NCBI GenBank assembly: GCA_019054805.1
Contig: JAHQIY010000017.1
Coordinates: 310,001-374,000, forward strand
Length of the DNA stretch: 64,000 bases
From: Brachionus manjavacas
Taxonomy: Eukaryota; Rotifera; Eurotatoria; Ploima; Brachionidae
Reading direction: 5' to 3'
The notes beneath the pieces are model-generated. The model searched no databases, was not told the origin of the DNA, and was given only the letters and a program-made list of their open reading frames with translations. Positions 46,101 through 59,875 of the stretch are shown in pieces. The stretch's first letter is position 1, and the number at the start of each line of letters is the position of its first letter. The position numbers and the translations under genes are program-made.

Positions 46101-49100
46101 TAAATATTTTTTATCTTTCGATCTAAATTTGATCTGAAACTTCAATTTGCCAAAATTTGGTTAAAAAAATCTTTTTGTTTAATTGAAGAGTAAATTTCAG
46201 AACCAAAGTTTTTTAGAAAAAACAGTGAAATAAGCTTGTTTTGATGTTGTTTTATATTTTATATATTTTCTGATAAGTAAAATGACATTGAAAAAATAAG
46301 GCTATAGATCAGAATTAATTGATATGTTAGTCAAAGAAATTTTTTTTTCTAAAAAAAAGGCCAGTTGAAAATAAATGAAAAATTGTGATATTTTTTATTT
46401 AAAAAATAAAAGTTTTCAAAATAGCCAACATCATTTATCCTCTATTTGATAAAGAATTCGAATCCTATCTATCACAAAATAAATAAAATAATCAACAATT
46501 TATGATTCTTTATGAGAACTTTATTAGTTTAAGGGAAGACCCGCTTTCTTCGGTCCAAAATTTGTTCACTTTAACTTTAGTTTATCTTTTTTTAAGCTCA
46601 TGTTTTTCTCTCAAAATTTAATTAGTCTATCATGAATGTAGATGCAATGTATGATGTCATACTATTTCCAGAGATTTGCGGATATAAATTCAATTTTGAA
46701 ATTTAATGCTTACTTCTAAAATTTTCCTCTGCAATAAAATTTTAAATAAATTAGTTCTAAAAAAATATTTTCTGCCACTTTATTATTAGTTCGTTTAATT
46801 GTAGGGAAACAACGTTTTAAGAGAAGCCAAGTTTTGGCATTACCAAAATTTATTTTTTAAATATCTTTTTTTCGTGTTAATAAAAATATTGTCTTTAAAA
46901 GTTAAAATTGATCATGTTTTAAATTGCGTAAATTAGTAAAATTTTTGGAAGCTGGCTGAATATTTGTGGTATCAATTTAAGAAATTCTGGTATTTTTTTG
47001 TGGTCTATAATGTTTTTATAAAAGATTAAGATTAATTTAATAAAAATGTTTAAATAAACATCACATTTCTATCATGTTATTTCAAAATTGTATGTAGATT
47101 TTAATTAAAAGAGGAAAAAGACCAAAAACATTATTTTTTGATTTTGCTTTTTGGCATTTAGAAAAATAGTAAATTTTCCTTATATTTAAAATAAATATTT
47201 TGGTCTCCTCTGTTGATTAATATTATTAAAAACAATTTGATAACCAGAATTAACAAAACAGTTAGAAAATTAAAAAAAAAATTTCTAATTTTAAAATATT
47301 AAAATGGACTTTAAACAAAATTTAAAAATAAAATAAAATTTTCTATTAAAGTGATAATAAATTCTTGCTTGCAGTTTGGCTCTGCTAAACTGGACTGGTC
47401 ACGTGCTACTAATTTCATTCTACAAGTAGACCACTTTGATTTAGTTCCTAAATTGAACCCGGCTAATTTATCTCAAATTGATGATATTGAGTCCAATTTA
47501 TCTGAACAAAAAGATCAGATCAAAAAAGCTAAATTGCTCAGAATAAATACCGAATTTAAAAGTTTTTTATATTTGTACCCAATAAGCCTAAAATACGACA
47601 CACAAAAAGTATACTCAAGGGCCAGAAACATATTGATTAAAATTGAATTTAGAGATAAAGACATTGATTGTTTGTCAACCCAAGCTCTAAATTGTATTTT
47701 TAAAACAAATTCAAATTTAAATAACTTAAACTCTGACTCAAATTCGTGCCTTGTCTCTTGTTACAAGACAATAGTAACTCATCATAACAAAACACCTCAA
47801 TTTTACGACGAAATCAAAATTCTCCTTCCGCTAAATCTTCACGAAAAGCATCATATTTTGTTCAAATTTTACCACATCAGCTGTAACAATGCCAAAACAA
47901 TTCACGAAGAGTGTGACACGAGTTTGTCCGAATCGATCAATATTAATGGTAAAAACGTGGAGAGTTTGATCGGATTTTCTTGGCTACCTGTGTTTAAAAA
48001 TGGAAAGTTGTTCAATGGAGAAAAGTCAATGCCAATAGCTCAGAATTTACCAAATGAGTACCTTTCATTCGAGCAGATTGGTCTTGGTCAATCTATCGGT
48101 CCTAGTGACATAAAATGGATAGATAACATGAAACTGCTTTTTAAAATAAATTTACTAGCAAATTCAACAGTTCATACTATTGTAAATAATTTAAATTTTT
48201 TTTCAAATTTTTTTCATTTTTCAAAAAAAATAAAATTTATAATTTTTAATTAAATAATTTTAAAAAGGACCCGCACGTTGCTAATTTTTATTCGCAATAT
48301 GAAAAAATGAGTCAGAGTGTGGCTAAGCCAACAGATAGTGAACCAATTCAAAAAGCACTCGTGCAGCGAAGTATGAGCAAACGTAAAGCACCTCTGATTC
48401 CACCCAATTTGAATGCTCAAAAAGCCGAGAATAGGTCAGAAGTTGAAAACGAAATTTGTATCAATTCAGTCAAAGTAAGTTGTCGGATTTTTCGAAAAAA
48501 AATTGTAATTATATTTGCTAGCTACCTATAACTATGATCTGGTCCAAGCCAGTCAAAGAAGAGCTTAGTTTAAGTCTTAACCTTAAAGTATCACATTTTT
48601 AGCTTTTAAACTTTAATTTACTAACTCTTTATTCAATTAAAATTTATTCGAAATTAATTTTCTTTGACTTTTTTAGGCTCTTCATGCTACTGAAATATCA
48701 ACAATTGTTAAATATATGCCTACTTTGTTCAACCGAATACTCAGCACCTTTGTCACAACTGTGAGCACCAATGTCGCAATACACGCTGTCAGGTCAGTCT
48801 TTTTTAAAGTTTTTTTCCCAGTCTTAGATAATTTTTTTAAAATATTGAACAAAAAATTTTTTGTCACTTCCACAAGGTGAATATATTTTTTGATTAAACA
48901 AAAATTCGATTTAGTAGATCCCAGAAAAATGGAAAAGTAAAGTTTTTTCTAAAATATTTACTAACAACGGACCTGTATCACTCATAATTCATTTGGAATT
49001 CAAAAGTTATAAAATTTTTCCTGCTATTTCGATGATTTGAAATTTTTTATAATTAAAATTATGAAAAAAAAAGACATTTATACTTAAAAATTTTTTGATT

Positions 49101-52100
49101 GAAAAAATGGTTCTATAGTATAAAAAAGTCTACTTAATTAATATTATTTTAAGATAATTAATTAAATTTATTAAAATTTATTAAAAGAAATTCAAAATTT
49201 AAATATAACTATTATCAATGGTTTTAAGGGCTTTGCTTCATTTTGTTTGGCAAATGACATTAATTGGAAAACTTGACAACTTAAAATCGTTTATAAAGTA
49301 CATGTTTCATGTGGACTACACAGGCTACTTTGCTGACAAAGATCATGATCAACTCCCAACTTTGCACCACGAATTGATTACAAATCTTGTCGACTATTTA
49401 AAAGACAATGCAAACAATCTACAAAATCAGTTTCAAACACACCGGTTTTTGACAAATTGTTGGTTTTTTATGGAAATAGTACTCAAAAGCTTGGCCTTAT
49501 ACACAATTCAATATAAAAAAAAATTCCAAAAATGTCCTATTTTTTCTCAAGACTTTTACAAGTCAGTAAAAGATTTTTTTGATCTTTTAATAGATTTGTT
49601 GGTTAAACATGCCAGCGTTTCTAATTCAAAAGACAAACAGTCCTTAATTTCAGCGGTTCGGAAATGTAATAGAACCATAGCAATGTTCATTAAAAAAAGT
49701 CTAAATTTACTCAATAAAAAGCTAATTTTTACCATTATTAATCGCTACTTGGACGCCACAAACATTAGTGATAAAATAATCCATGAAATAAAGCTTGATT
49801 TTATTCGCATAGTCTGCAACCATGAACACTACATAGCTTTTAGTTTACCAACTAGGAAAGCTGTTGCCAATATCCACGATTTTGCCGGTAATTTACCACA
49901 TTTTTTTTTTAATTGTTATAATTTATTTTTATAAATAAATAAGATCTAAAAAAATACTCCAAGAGTAACCAAATTTATTAAATTATTTAGATTAGAAATT
50001 AGTTTATTAAATTTTACAAAATTAAAATTTACCTAAAAAAAATTTTTTTTTAAGATATAAAATATGAGTTTATTTTGTCAGACCAGTTTCGTCAGTTCCA
50101 TTTTCTGGTCGGTGTTCTCCTAAGCCAATTTTGTTTGTCACTTAACGAGAATAAGGACCAGCGCAAGGCAAGCATTCAAGTGCTTCGAAACTTGATTTGT
50201 AAGCACTCATTTGACTCACGCTACAACTCGGACAAACAGAAACAAGCTCGAATAGCCTCTCTCTATTTGCCACTTTTGGACATATTGATGGAAAATATCA
50301 CACGATTGTCCAGTCATGCAGCTAGTTCGGCCAAGAATAATCAATCTGTTAATTATTCCATGGTGAACACATCAACAGATTCATGCAGCAAAATATCTAA
50401 CTACACACTGGTGAATCCGTATCAAGGTGCTGCTTCATCAGCTTCAATGTCAAATGGAAGCGTTTACCACTCATATGACCAGAGCTCTACTAGGACTAAC
50501 TATGATCCATTGTCTGTGATTGCTGGACTATCTAAAGCCGATTTCGACCCTATTTCAAACGGCTTCTCTGACACAGACTCCTTGTCAAGCTCTGATGACT
50601 TCAAACACCTTAATTCGGACAAGCGATCTTCTTTTTCTTTCACAGCCTCTACCAACCCAAGCGACATTACCGCTCTGAACAATAATTCATCGAATTGTGC
50701 TTCGATTAACCCGAGTCATCTAGAACAGCAGTCAATCACCAAGTCCTATCTAATTACTAGAAAGGACAAGTTTGATTCAAGCGAAATTAAGGATTTATTG
50801 ATATGTTTAATATTTGTTTTGAAAAATTTAAATGATGATGCTCTTTTGGGTCTGTGGTACAATTATGATGATGGTGAATTTAGCGCTTTTTTGACTCTGC
50901 TTGATTTATGCCTGACTACTTTCAAATATCGCGGAAAATCAAATATTCACAAGCTTAAGTAATTTATTTAATTTTTTTAATTAAAAAAGTATTAAAATCA
51001 GTATTAAAATTTAAAAATATAAAATTTCAGGTCTCTATGAAATCATTTATTGAAATTTTTATTTTTAATTCAAAATCTTGTCGAATTTGACGAGAATTTT
51101 ATTATTTTCAACAATATTGTCAAACTATTAAAACTTGGTTAATTATTTTAGTCAAAAATTGACAGTATCGGATTAATAAAAACATAAAGCCATTCGGAAG
51201 CCATAAAGTAAATCCATTAATTTGTATTTAAAAAAAAAAAGTATTGGGACTAGAAAATGACTTTAATTATCAAAAAAATTAATTGTACAAAACTTAATAG
51301 GCTAAATATTTATTCAATTTATCAAGCAAAAATCAATAGTATGCTAAGATTAATTTTTGTATCTTTAATATAAAAAATGTTTCTGGGTGTAGTAAAAAAA
51401 TTGATTAAAAATTAAGCGACTTTTTTATGTAATTCCAAAATTAGTTCTGTGAATGCAACATGCTTCAAAGTTGCATTAATTCTGTAAAATTTTGCCGAAA
51501 TCAAATTTTAAATAATTTAAAATTTAGTACAATTTTGTATAATATAAAAGCTTTGCTTAGTTTTTATTATTTTGTTTTGTTCTTTTGTAATGAATTTCAC
51601 AAAATCTAACTTTTATTCAAAATTAGTTCTAAATAAACAATTTTAGTTAAAAATCATCAACAAATTCGGAAAATTAATTAAATTTTTGTATCAAGTATTT
51701 AAAAAATACAAGAATTTAAATATTAAGCAGTTCCGTCAATACTAAAATTAAAATATGATACTCCCTCTAACATATACATCACGAATATAAATAATCAAAC
51801 TAAATAATTTTTTTATTTAAAAATTAAAAATAAGCATGCTTTTGATTTTTGACAATTCTTTATTTAAAAAAAAAAATTAAATATTAAATTATTTCAATAT
51901 TAAAAAAGGATATATTCCATGAATTACTTTTATTTTTTTCCATTACAGATACACGAAAATGTTGAAAATATTTCCTGTTGGCTCTTGTACAGATTTGCAA
52001 AACTAAATTTTATAATTCTTTAAAAATTTTTGTTTAACCGTAGTCCCAATTTTGTTTGATTTTCCCATAAAAAGAATATTTTTGAATGACTTTCTCTGTT

Positions 52101-55100
52101 GGAAAATTTTTTTTATGCTTGACTTTACCCTTCACCCTAAACACAAAAGTTAATTAGCGTTACCAACTTTTTCAATTCTTTGATTTTAAATTAGCTTCAA
52201 TGGCAAAATTTTGGCAAAGTTTGGAAAGAAAAAAAATTGAGAAAACAACTCAATTTTCCAATATTTACATAACCAAATAAAAAATTTAATTTTTTGATTT
52301 CAAGTGCAATTAGTAGAGGTCAAGACATAAAGGCCATGATAAAATCACCGCGCAACGAAATCAGCAACAGAATATCCAACATAGAACTATTAGATAAGAT
52401 ATCATCAAGTGCAATAATGTTCACGAACCGATCAGCGTCAATGAACAGAAATACTCAATTGACACAATCAATAGCAGTTAGTGCAGCGCCCCAATTTCGT
52501 CCCGAAGCAGACTCGAAAAAAATCAATCGTTCCATTTTGATCGAGTCTAATTTGTGCCATCAAGTGAGTGCAACTGTTCTCAACATCCTCTCATTTGTGC
52601 TAATACACCAAAAAGATAAATTACAAGAAAACAATGGAGACAACGCAATATGCAAAAAAGTTCTAGACATGTACTTCTACATGCTTCAGAGCAATCAGTC
52701 CGAACTGGTCAAGCTGAGGGTTTTTGCTGCTCTGAGACATTTAATCATCAAACTGCCATCAGTCTTCTTCGATGGACAAGCAACTCAATGCTTTAGCATC
52801 TGCATGGAGACTCTCAAGTGTTTTAACTCTAAATTCGAGTCGATTAGACTAGAAGCCTGTGTTCTTATATATTTGTTGCTGCGTAAAAATTACGAGCACA
52901 CTCGGCTAAAATCCATATCCAGGGTGCATTCACAGACCATTATATCAGTGAGTCAACTGATTGGTAAAATGAAGTTGTCAGGCAATTGGGAAATACTTGA
53001 ATGTTTGTCCATAATTAATCAATTGGCTTTCAATGACCAAATTTTTTTGAACTCGAGATTTTCGCTTGAAGTGGACGATTTGACCAAGAGAATAAGAAAC
53101 ATTTTCTTGGCCACAGCTCAAATGAAAAGCTTTCAGAATGACACCGAAATGCTTATTGATTCACAGTATTGTCTGGCTAAATCTTATGCCAATTGTTTGG
53201 AACTGAGAAGAACGTGGCTGGAGTCAATGGCTTCAATTCATATACATGACAAAAATTATTCAGAAGTAAGTTTTGAGAAAAATTAAATTTCTTTCTTGTA
53301 TGCATTTGTCTGAATTTTTTAAAAATTCCGCAGCTCTAAGGTGTCATGATTCTTCCATTTTTTTTATTCTAAAAATAATATGAACCTCCTGTATATTGAA
53401 TTTTTTTTAATTTTATTTCAAATAAAATTAATGAATTAAAAAGAAATTACAATTACAGTGGCGTTACGCTTTTTGCTTTTTACAACATTTTAATTAAAAT
53501 AAAGTAAATTTTCAAAAGCAAAAAATAATAAATTTACCAGATTCTACGTAAATTATTGTAAAAAAATGACGAATTTGTCAAATATAGTTAAAAGTCAAGT
53601 ATTAAATTAAATTTCATTTATTTATTTATTACATTTTTCAAATAAAATATTTATGTCTAAGAAAAAAATCTAATAAATGAAACATAAAAAAAAAAAATTA
53701 TTTATTAAAGCCTTTTTAATGTTTGCTGGTCTACCTGTGGCACGAATTTTACTTAGAGGTACTGCTTCTGGGAAATCTTGGATTAGATTGATATCTGAAC
53801 TGTCGGTTGGTTTCGTCAGAATCGAGATCGTCTTTTCTAACATCTACCTTTTATATCGACGAACTTGACTGAGTAATATCATCATTTTCGTCAAAATTGC
53901 GTCTTTTATGTTTCTTTAGTGATTAAGGAACTTGATGCTTTTCTTTTTAATTGATTTTTTTTATAATCAAACAAAATATTAATTATAAAAAAAAATCTTT
54001 TAAACTTACATTTTATAATAAACTCCCTCAAAAAACGTCAAAGCTCTTAAATTTTTTGAGCTTTTTGATTGAATAGCAATTTACGTATAATATTGAAAAT
54101 TAAACTAATTTAACGTAAAATCTGAAAAATTTATGATTTTTTACTTTTTGATTTTTTTGTTAATTTACGTAAATTGCTGTAAAATACAAAAAGCGGGGTT
54201 TATGTTTTCACTGTATTTTAGATAAAGCGGGGTGATGTTTTCACTGTATTTTAGATAAAGGTATTTAAAAAATGTTTACATCATTAAACAATAAAAAAAA
54301 TTTTCGAATTATGAAAGCTTGTTAAAAATTGAAAAAATTCAAAAGTTTCAGTATTGATCAAGCATTACATTCTGAATTTTTGCTTGATTATTTTTTACAA
54401 GTCGACGATTTTAATTTTTTTAGTAAGTTAGTTATTTATTAAAATGATAATATAATTACTAATGAAAGTATTAGAGAGGGAGTTGAAAATAAAAAAATTA
54501 TTATTAACTTTATTATGTGTTTGTTTTAGGAACTCGGCTTACAATTAATTTGAACAAGAATAATTTTTCTCAAATAAAAATTAATCTAGTTTAAATAATT
54601 TATATTTTTAAAAATAAATTTATTATTTAAATTTACAAATAAAAATGAAAAGATTTTTATTAAATAATAAAAATAAGAATTTAAAAAAAATCAAATTAGA
54701 TTTAATAAATTAATCCTGAGTCTATGTCCCGTTATTAGACCCTTGAGTCAGAGTCTTCTATGTTAAATTTTTGTTTTATTAAAGTAGATTTTGTTTTAAA
54801 AAATAAAAAGAGTATTTAATTTTATACAGACTTTATTGAAGTTTATTTCAAAGTCGTGACTTAAATTTTAAAGAATCAAGTCAGTTTTATGTCAAAAATA
54901 AAAACTGTATTTTTTGGCCACGGTCTTTCCATGAATTTTTGTCCGGAGCAAAATTGAGAATTGACTTTAAAAAAATAATCTTAAGTCAAGTCATTTAATT
55001 GAAAAAATTCTGATTTTATGATATTTTTAAAACTGTATGTTAGATAAATTTTTTTTTGTAAAGTGAATTTGTTACGCCAGTAAAGTTGAAAAAGAAAATA

Positions 55101-58100
55101 AATTTTTTATGAACATTTGTGAGCCTTAAATGCTGGACAAATGCATATGTCTTCTTTTCATTTATTATTAATTTTACTTATAATTTTAATTTTTTCTCTA
55201 AAATAAAAGGCGGCACATTGCTATTTACACATTGCGGCATTTATAGCTGAAAATTTGAAGCATCAAGGAATGTACACTTTGGGCTGTCAGGTTTTTAAGA
55301 AAATTACGCCTAATATTCAACTTGAAGAAGAAATAAACAAAAATAGTGATATCAGTAGAAATGGAGATAACTATCAGTTGACAGATTTGAACCAGGTACA
55401 GTACACCCAGAGTCAATTGCTTGACTATTTGTACAAATCAACAGGAATGCTTAAACTTGCCGAGCGCTATGATTTTATGCCGGATATATTCAAATTAGTG
55501 GTAGCCATATACGAATCAAACCGGGACTATGAACAACTACAACAAACCCATTTGAACATTCAAAAAGCCTACTCTTACTTGGCTGAACGTGATCAGCGTT
55601 CCAAAGAAAAACCACTGGCCACATTTTACCGAGTTTCATTTTACGGAAAAGCTTTTGAGCAAGAGAATAACAAAGTTTATATTTACAAAGAGCCTGGCAA
55701 TACGAAGCTATTCGAAATTTGTGATCGCTTGAGGAGGGTTTACTCGAAGCGCTTCGGTCAAAATGAGAGTGTGGAAATTTTGAGCGACAGTAGAAAGGTA
55801 AATTATTATTTATTTTAATAAAATTTTTTTTTTAAATTATTATTTTTAAAAAGCCTAGCGAACTAAATCTAGATACAGAATCTAAAAATTATATTCAAGT
55901 TACTTATGTACAGCCTTATTTTGACGAAAATGACACACTCGAAAGCCAAATCACCTATTTTGAGCGAAATAATAATTTAAAAAAATTTTATTATGAAGTT
56001 CCGTATCAAATGAAAGAAAAAGAATCTAACAATGATTGCATTGAGCTGCAACCACAACAACATGCAGAGCTTTTAACCTTGTGCAAGCGAAAAATAATAC
56101 TTGAAAGTAATTTTAATGCCTTATAATTACCATGTTGATATCTTTGAGTTGAAAAAATTTCTTAAACAAACCTTTATTGAGAACGATTAAAATCGATACC
56201 TCAAAATTTAAATGAAATATCCCAAGAATTAAATGATTTTTTATATGATATTTAGTTCCTTCACTTTAGATTATACAAAAATCCAAAATCCAAAAATTAA
56301 GGAAAAAATAATAAAAATTAAAAAAAATTAATTGAAATAAAAGAGCGACAAAATAAATTTTATTATTTGTGTAATTTTTAAAATAAAATTTAGTTTCTTT
56401 TAACTTAAATTAGTTTTTATTTTTTAAGAAAAAGTGTCAATACGCAAAAATATTGGATTTATATTTTATAATGTGTTAATTAATTTTATTTCATGTACAA
56501 TTCTAATAATTGGGGAATTTTCTTTGAACAAAACATCCTTTAAAATATTTAATTCATATAGAAAGTCCAAATCACTTTGTCGTATTATTTCCTTTAGAGG
56601 TAAATTGAAGTTTTGGTCCAAATTCAATGATCATGCTCATGAATTTGAAGTTTTTTACCTTTATTAAATAAAATTTATTACCGAAGCATTTTTTAAAGTA
56701 AACTTTCAATGCTTAGCATAATTTTTTAATGTCTATATTTAAAGCCATTTCTGTTCAATAAAGTCAAGTTGCCTTGTTTTTTTTTAAATTAAAAGGATTT
56801 AAAAAAAGAATGAAAAATGATTTTTATAATCTAAAATTACCTTTATTTTAATTTTCTTAGTGTTTATTAGATGTAATTTAATATAATCTATTTTCTAAAA
56901 AAAAATTATGAAAGAATTTTATTAAATACTTATTCAAAATTTTTATTTTGTATTATAAGCAGTTTAAATAATAATTTCCAAATACCAAAAGTTTCAGAAC
57001 TTAAAAAAGAGACTTTTTAAAATTCAAGTACAAATATTTTAGGACTTATTTTGAATCAATTTTATCATGTTTTAAGATATTAATCATTTAAAAAATCTGT
57101 CCTTTTTTAGCCATATTTTTTTCAAGATAATAGAAGAAAAAATATTATACATAAAAAAATCATTCTTTTTTTCTAATTTGAAGAAAACCTCTCAAAAAAT
57201 TCTTTTTTAATTCTCTTAATTTTTATTTATTTTGCTTTTTCTTTAACAATAGTTAAATAAATTAATTTAAATAATTAAAAAAAAAATTAAAAATAATTTT
57301 ATAAATGAAGCTTCGAATTGGTTTCCATATGTGAAAAAAAGAATTTTAGTTGTTTACGAAAAACCTATAGAACTAAATCCATTGGAGACGGCAATAGACG
57401 AAATTCGCCTCAAAATAGAAGATTTCGAGAGCATTTTAAAGAAAAAAGACATTACGCTGCTAGAACTTTATCTCCAAGGCGGTATAATGCCCCAGGTAAT
57501 TCTTAAGTATATATTTTTTTAATTATTACGACTAAATATGAACCAAAGGTACACAAAGGACCACTGGCTTATGCAGAAGCCTTTCTAGAACCAAACGAAT
57601 TCAATTCAAAATACTCTAAAGAATTGAAGAAAAAATTCAAGCTCACATTTAAACACTTGGTAGACTCGTACAAAAAAGGTGTCGATTTGTACTTTCAACT
57701 GAGCAAAAAGATAACTCAGTCATGTGCGGATGTGCAATTAAATTCAAAAAATTCGGCTATAAGTATTTCAAATCAGACAAATAAATATTTGGAAATGTAT
57801 CGTATTCTGGCTGAAAAATTCGCTGAATTGGAAAACAATTTTAGAAATTTGCTTTTAATTGACGGGGTTAGTCGACGTTTATTCGATATCACTGTTTTTA
57901 ACCAACTTTTATAGGAAAGGAGACAATATAAAAAAAAATGTGTAAATCTAGCTTAAAATTAGAAATTCCTCTTTTAGAATTGAACTTTTTTCTTTAATTT
58001 TATTAAATATTTTTTTAAGGATTTTGAGCTTTATCAGCTCCAATTGAATAATTCTCAAATGGCTCGTTTGATAATGGACAGTACAATTGTGGGCTCAAGT

Positions 58101-58109
58101 CAAGCGTGA
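43181..58109 (+). CDS. DOCK9/10/11: DOCK-D (zizimin, DOCK9/10/11) Rho-family guanine nucleotide exchange factor
   Basis: At least 18 exons: 43181-43276, 43330-43655, 43704-43773, 43826-43924, 43982-44560, 44618-44857, 44915 to about 45660, 47375-48181, 48268-48474, 48677-48792, 49229-49887, 50055-50958, 52305-53265, 55210-55797, 55854-56106, 57311-57495, 57549-57866 and 58020-58109. All joins keep frame except exon 7-8, where no donor fits the acceptor at 47374; a small exon in the 1.7-kb gap is likely. Order follows DOCK9-11: the N-terminal RPAAEARKQ motif, a PH domain (GWLNYRI ... FDEWFSRLDQI) found only in DOCK-D, a C2/DHR1 domain (FYDEIKILLPLNLHEKHH), a helical middle (VCNHEHYIAFSLP), and DHR2 (MASIHIHDKNYSE, TLGCQVFKKITPNI, ELNPLETAIDEI, GPLAYAEAFL). 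DHR2 exchanges GDP on Cdc42 in family members. About 2,400 residues. Confidence 0.93.
45720..47374 (+). other. DOCK9/10/11: DOCK intron 7 region (possible missing exon)
   Basis: The 1.65 kb is AT-rich. No clear coding exon was found, though the phases of exon 7 donors (1 or 2) and of the acceptor at 47374 (phase 0) do not match, so one small exon is expected here or the exon 7 end is misread. Confidence 0.4.
51441..51500. repeat. Partial copy of the TAGTTCTGTRAAT fold-back family in DOCK intron 12
   Basis: TTAGTTCTGTGAATGCAACA followed by TTCAAAGTTGCATTAA matches the left end of the element at 34795. The rest of the intron (50959-52304) has only AT-rich sequence. Confidence 0.6.
53690..53935 (-). 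pseudogene. Degenerate coding fragment in DOCK intron 13
   Basis: On the minus strand two frames carry protein-like text. One reads RRNFDENDDITQSSSS, then KVDVRKDDLDSDETNRQF. The other reads SDINLIQDFPEAVPLSKIRA and then TGRPANIKKAL. They look like parts of one coding sequence now out of register. GRP recalls an AT-hook. A host processed pseudogene or a DNA-transposon relic is possible; no family was recognised. Confidence 0.35.
54193..54259 (+). repeat. Direct repeat of about 33 bp in DOCK intron 13
   Basis: GCGGGGTTTATGTTTTCACT then GTATTTTAGATAAA at 54193-54226 is repeated at 54227-54259 with a small internal change. The flanks at 54080-54190 hold TTTACGTAAATT words of the dispersed repeat. 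Confidence 0.85.
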
Positions 58110-58569
58110 TTTTAAAAATTAAATTTTAAATTGTGAATAAATTTTAAACGATTTCAAATTGGTGCAATTCTTTTATAATTTTTGAATATTTTATTTTGAA
58201 TTTTGTAAAAAACGCTTCAGGTGTTTCATTGCTAATATATTAACCAAAAAAGTTTACGAAGTATTTTTTTAGTTTATTAATTTTGGAATGAATAATTTAT
58301 TGTACAATTAAGAAATATTAAATTAGAATATTTGTCAAAATTTTTTGACCATTTTCATTGTCAATTTTCAATAAAGATTTCTCTTTTATTTCTCTTTTTT
58401 GTTTTTATTCCCGCAGATTATTTCCAAAAAAACGACAAATTCTAAAAATAAGAGACGAATTAATATAAAACAAATTTAAGTTTTCCTAGTCATATTAACT
58501 AATTGTTTTTTTTAATTTTTTAAAACAAACTTGTTTTATGGTATGTTTTAATAAAAAAAAAACATAAAG

Positions 58570-58866
58570 ATACTCTGCAAAACACAGTTTTTTGCATTTT
58601 GCACACTCTGCAATTACATTGCAAAGTTTTTGCAGACATATACTTTCGGATTAAGGAATAATTTTGTTCTGTAAAACGCTTAATGGTTAAGCAATTTTGC
58701 TTAATCCGAAATTATGTGTCTGCAAAAACTCTGCAATATAATTACAACATGATTAGAATACTTTTTAATGTCGTACAAAATGCAGAAAATTGCAGAGTGC
58801 TTTGCAGAGTTATTTTACTGCATTTAGAAAATTTGCTTATAATTAAGCATTTTACAGAACTAAATA
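58570..58866. repeat. Nested fold-back element with GCAGAGT words
   Basis: The inner arms TTGCAAAGTTTTTGCAGACA ... TTTCGGATTAAG (58619-58655) and CTTAATCCGAAATTATGTGT ... CTCTGCAA (58700-58736) are nearly perfect complements. Outer CTCTGCAAAACAC and GTGCTTTGCAGAG extend the pairing to about 58815. TTTTGTTCTGTAAAACGC at 58662 and GCATTTTACAGAACTA at 58850 form a further pair of the TTCTGTAAA family seen at 34795. Confidence 0.8.
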
Positions 58867-59833
58867 TACCTTTAAGCAATAAAGTTATTCAAATTTCTCT
58901 GAATTGAAATAATCAAATTGAAATAAACTTCACAACCCCTTTTAATTTGTGAAAACAAAGTTAATATGATTTCTTTAATTTCATTTCATTATCAAAAATA
59001 TTATTTTTAACTGAAAGTAATGTTTTTGATTATGAAATGAAAACATCATGTGAAATGATGTTTTTATCAAATATTAAATTATTTTATAAATTATTATTTA
59101 CATATTATTTCATAATAAAATTTTTACTTCTTTTATTTGTTTATTAACGCCGCACTAAATCCCATGAAAATGGTCAAGTGACTCAAAAAAAATAGAATTT
59201 TCAACGATTAAAATTTTAAAGATGAAAATCATGATCGCCAAAGCTATCACATAGCTAAATTTTCAGTAATATACTAGTATCAACTGAGAGAATAATTAAA
59301 TAAAATAATAAAATTTAAAAAAATTAAAAATCTATCAAGTATTTTTACAATCAAATCAAATTAAGCATTTACAGAAAATTTACAATAAAGTAAAGATTTT
59401 TTTAGCTACATTAATAAATTTTTTTTTATATCTAGAATATCTTTATTTTTTCTTCAAAATTGGTCAAATTAAAGAGAATAAAAATCTCCAAAAAATTGAT
59501 GGGTTAGGCAGTAGGCTGGGTAAATTATGGGACTACCTGTCCAAAGACACCATAAAAATTGGTTCTATCAAGACTTAATTATTAGACTACCCTGAAATAT
59601 TTATAGCATACTGTTTCAGACAAAATTTTAAATCAATTTCCTAATTAAGGCCTTCTGGAAAAAATTAATATAAATCAAGAGGACATTTTCTGAATAACAA
59701 ATATAAAAAAAAATTTATGTATGATTAAGTAGAAATTATTTACTTTCTAATTTTTATTTTATCTTCGCGTGAGCGAAATCAGAGTAACAAATATTTCATC
59801 ATTTTATTATTTTTTAAATTTTTTAATTGAATG

Positions 59834-59875
59834 TACATCGCCAGAGTTGGCGCTAATTGAATAAATAAAAAAATT
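59834..59875 (+). mobile_element. LINE 3' tail, copy 3
   Basis: TACATCGCCAGAGTTGGCGC is followed by TAATTGAATAAATAAAAAAA. Same hairpin-plus-tail form as 36902 and 37272. Confidence 0.6.
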
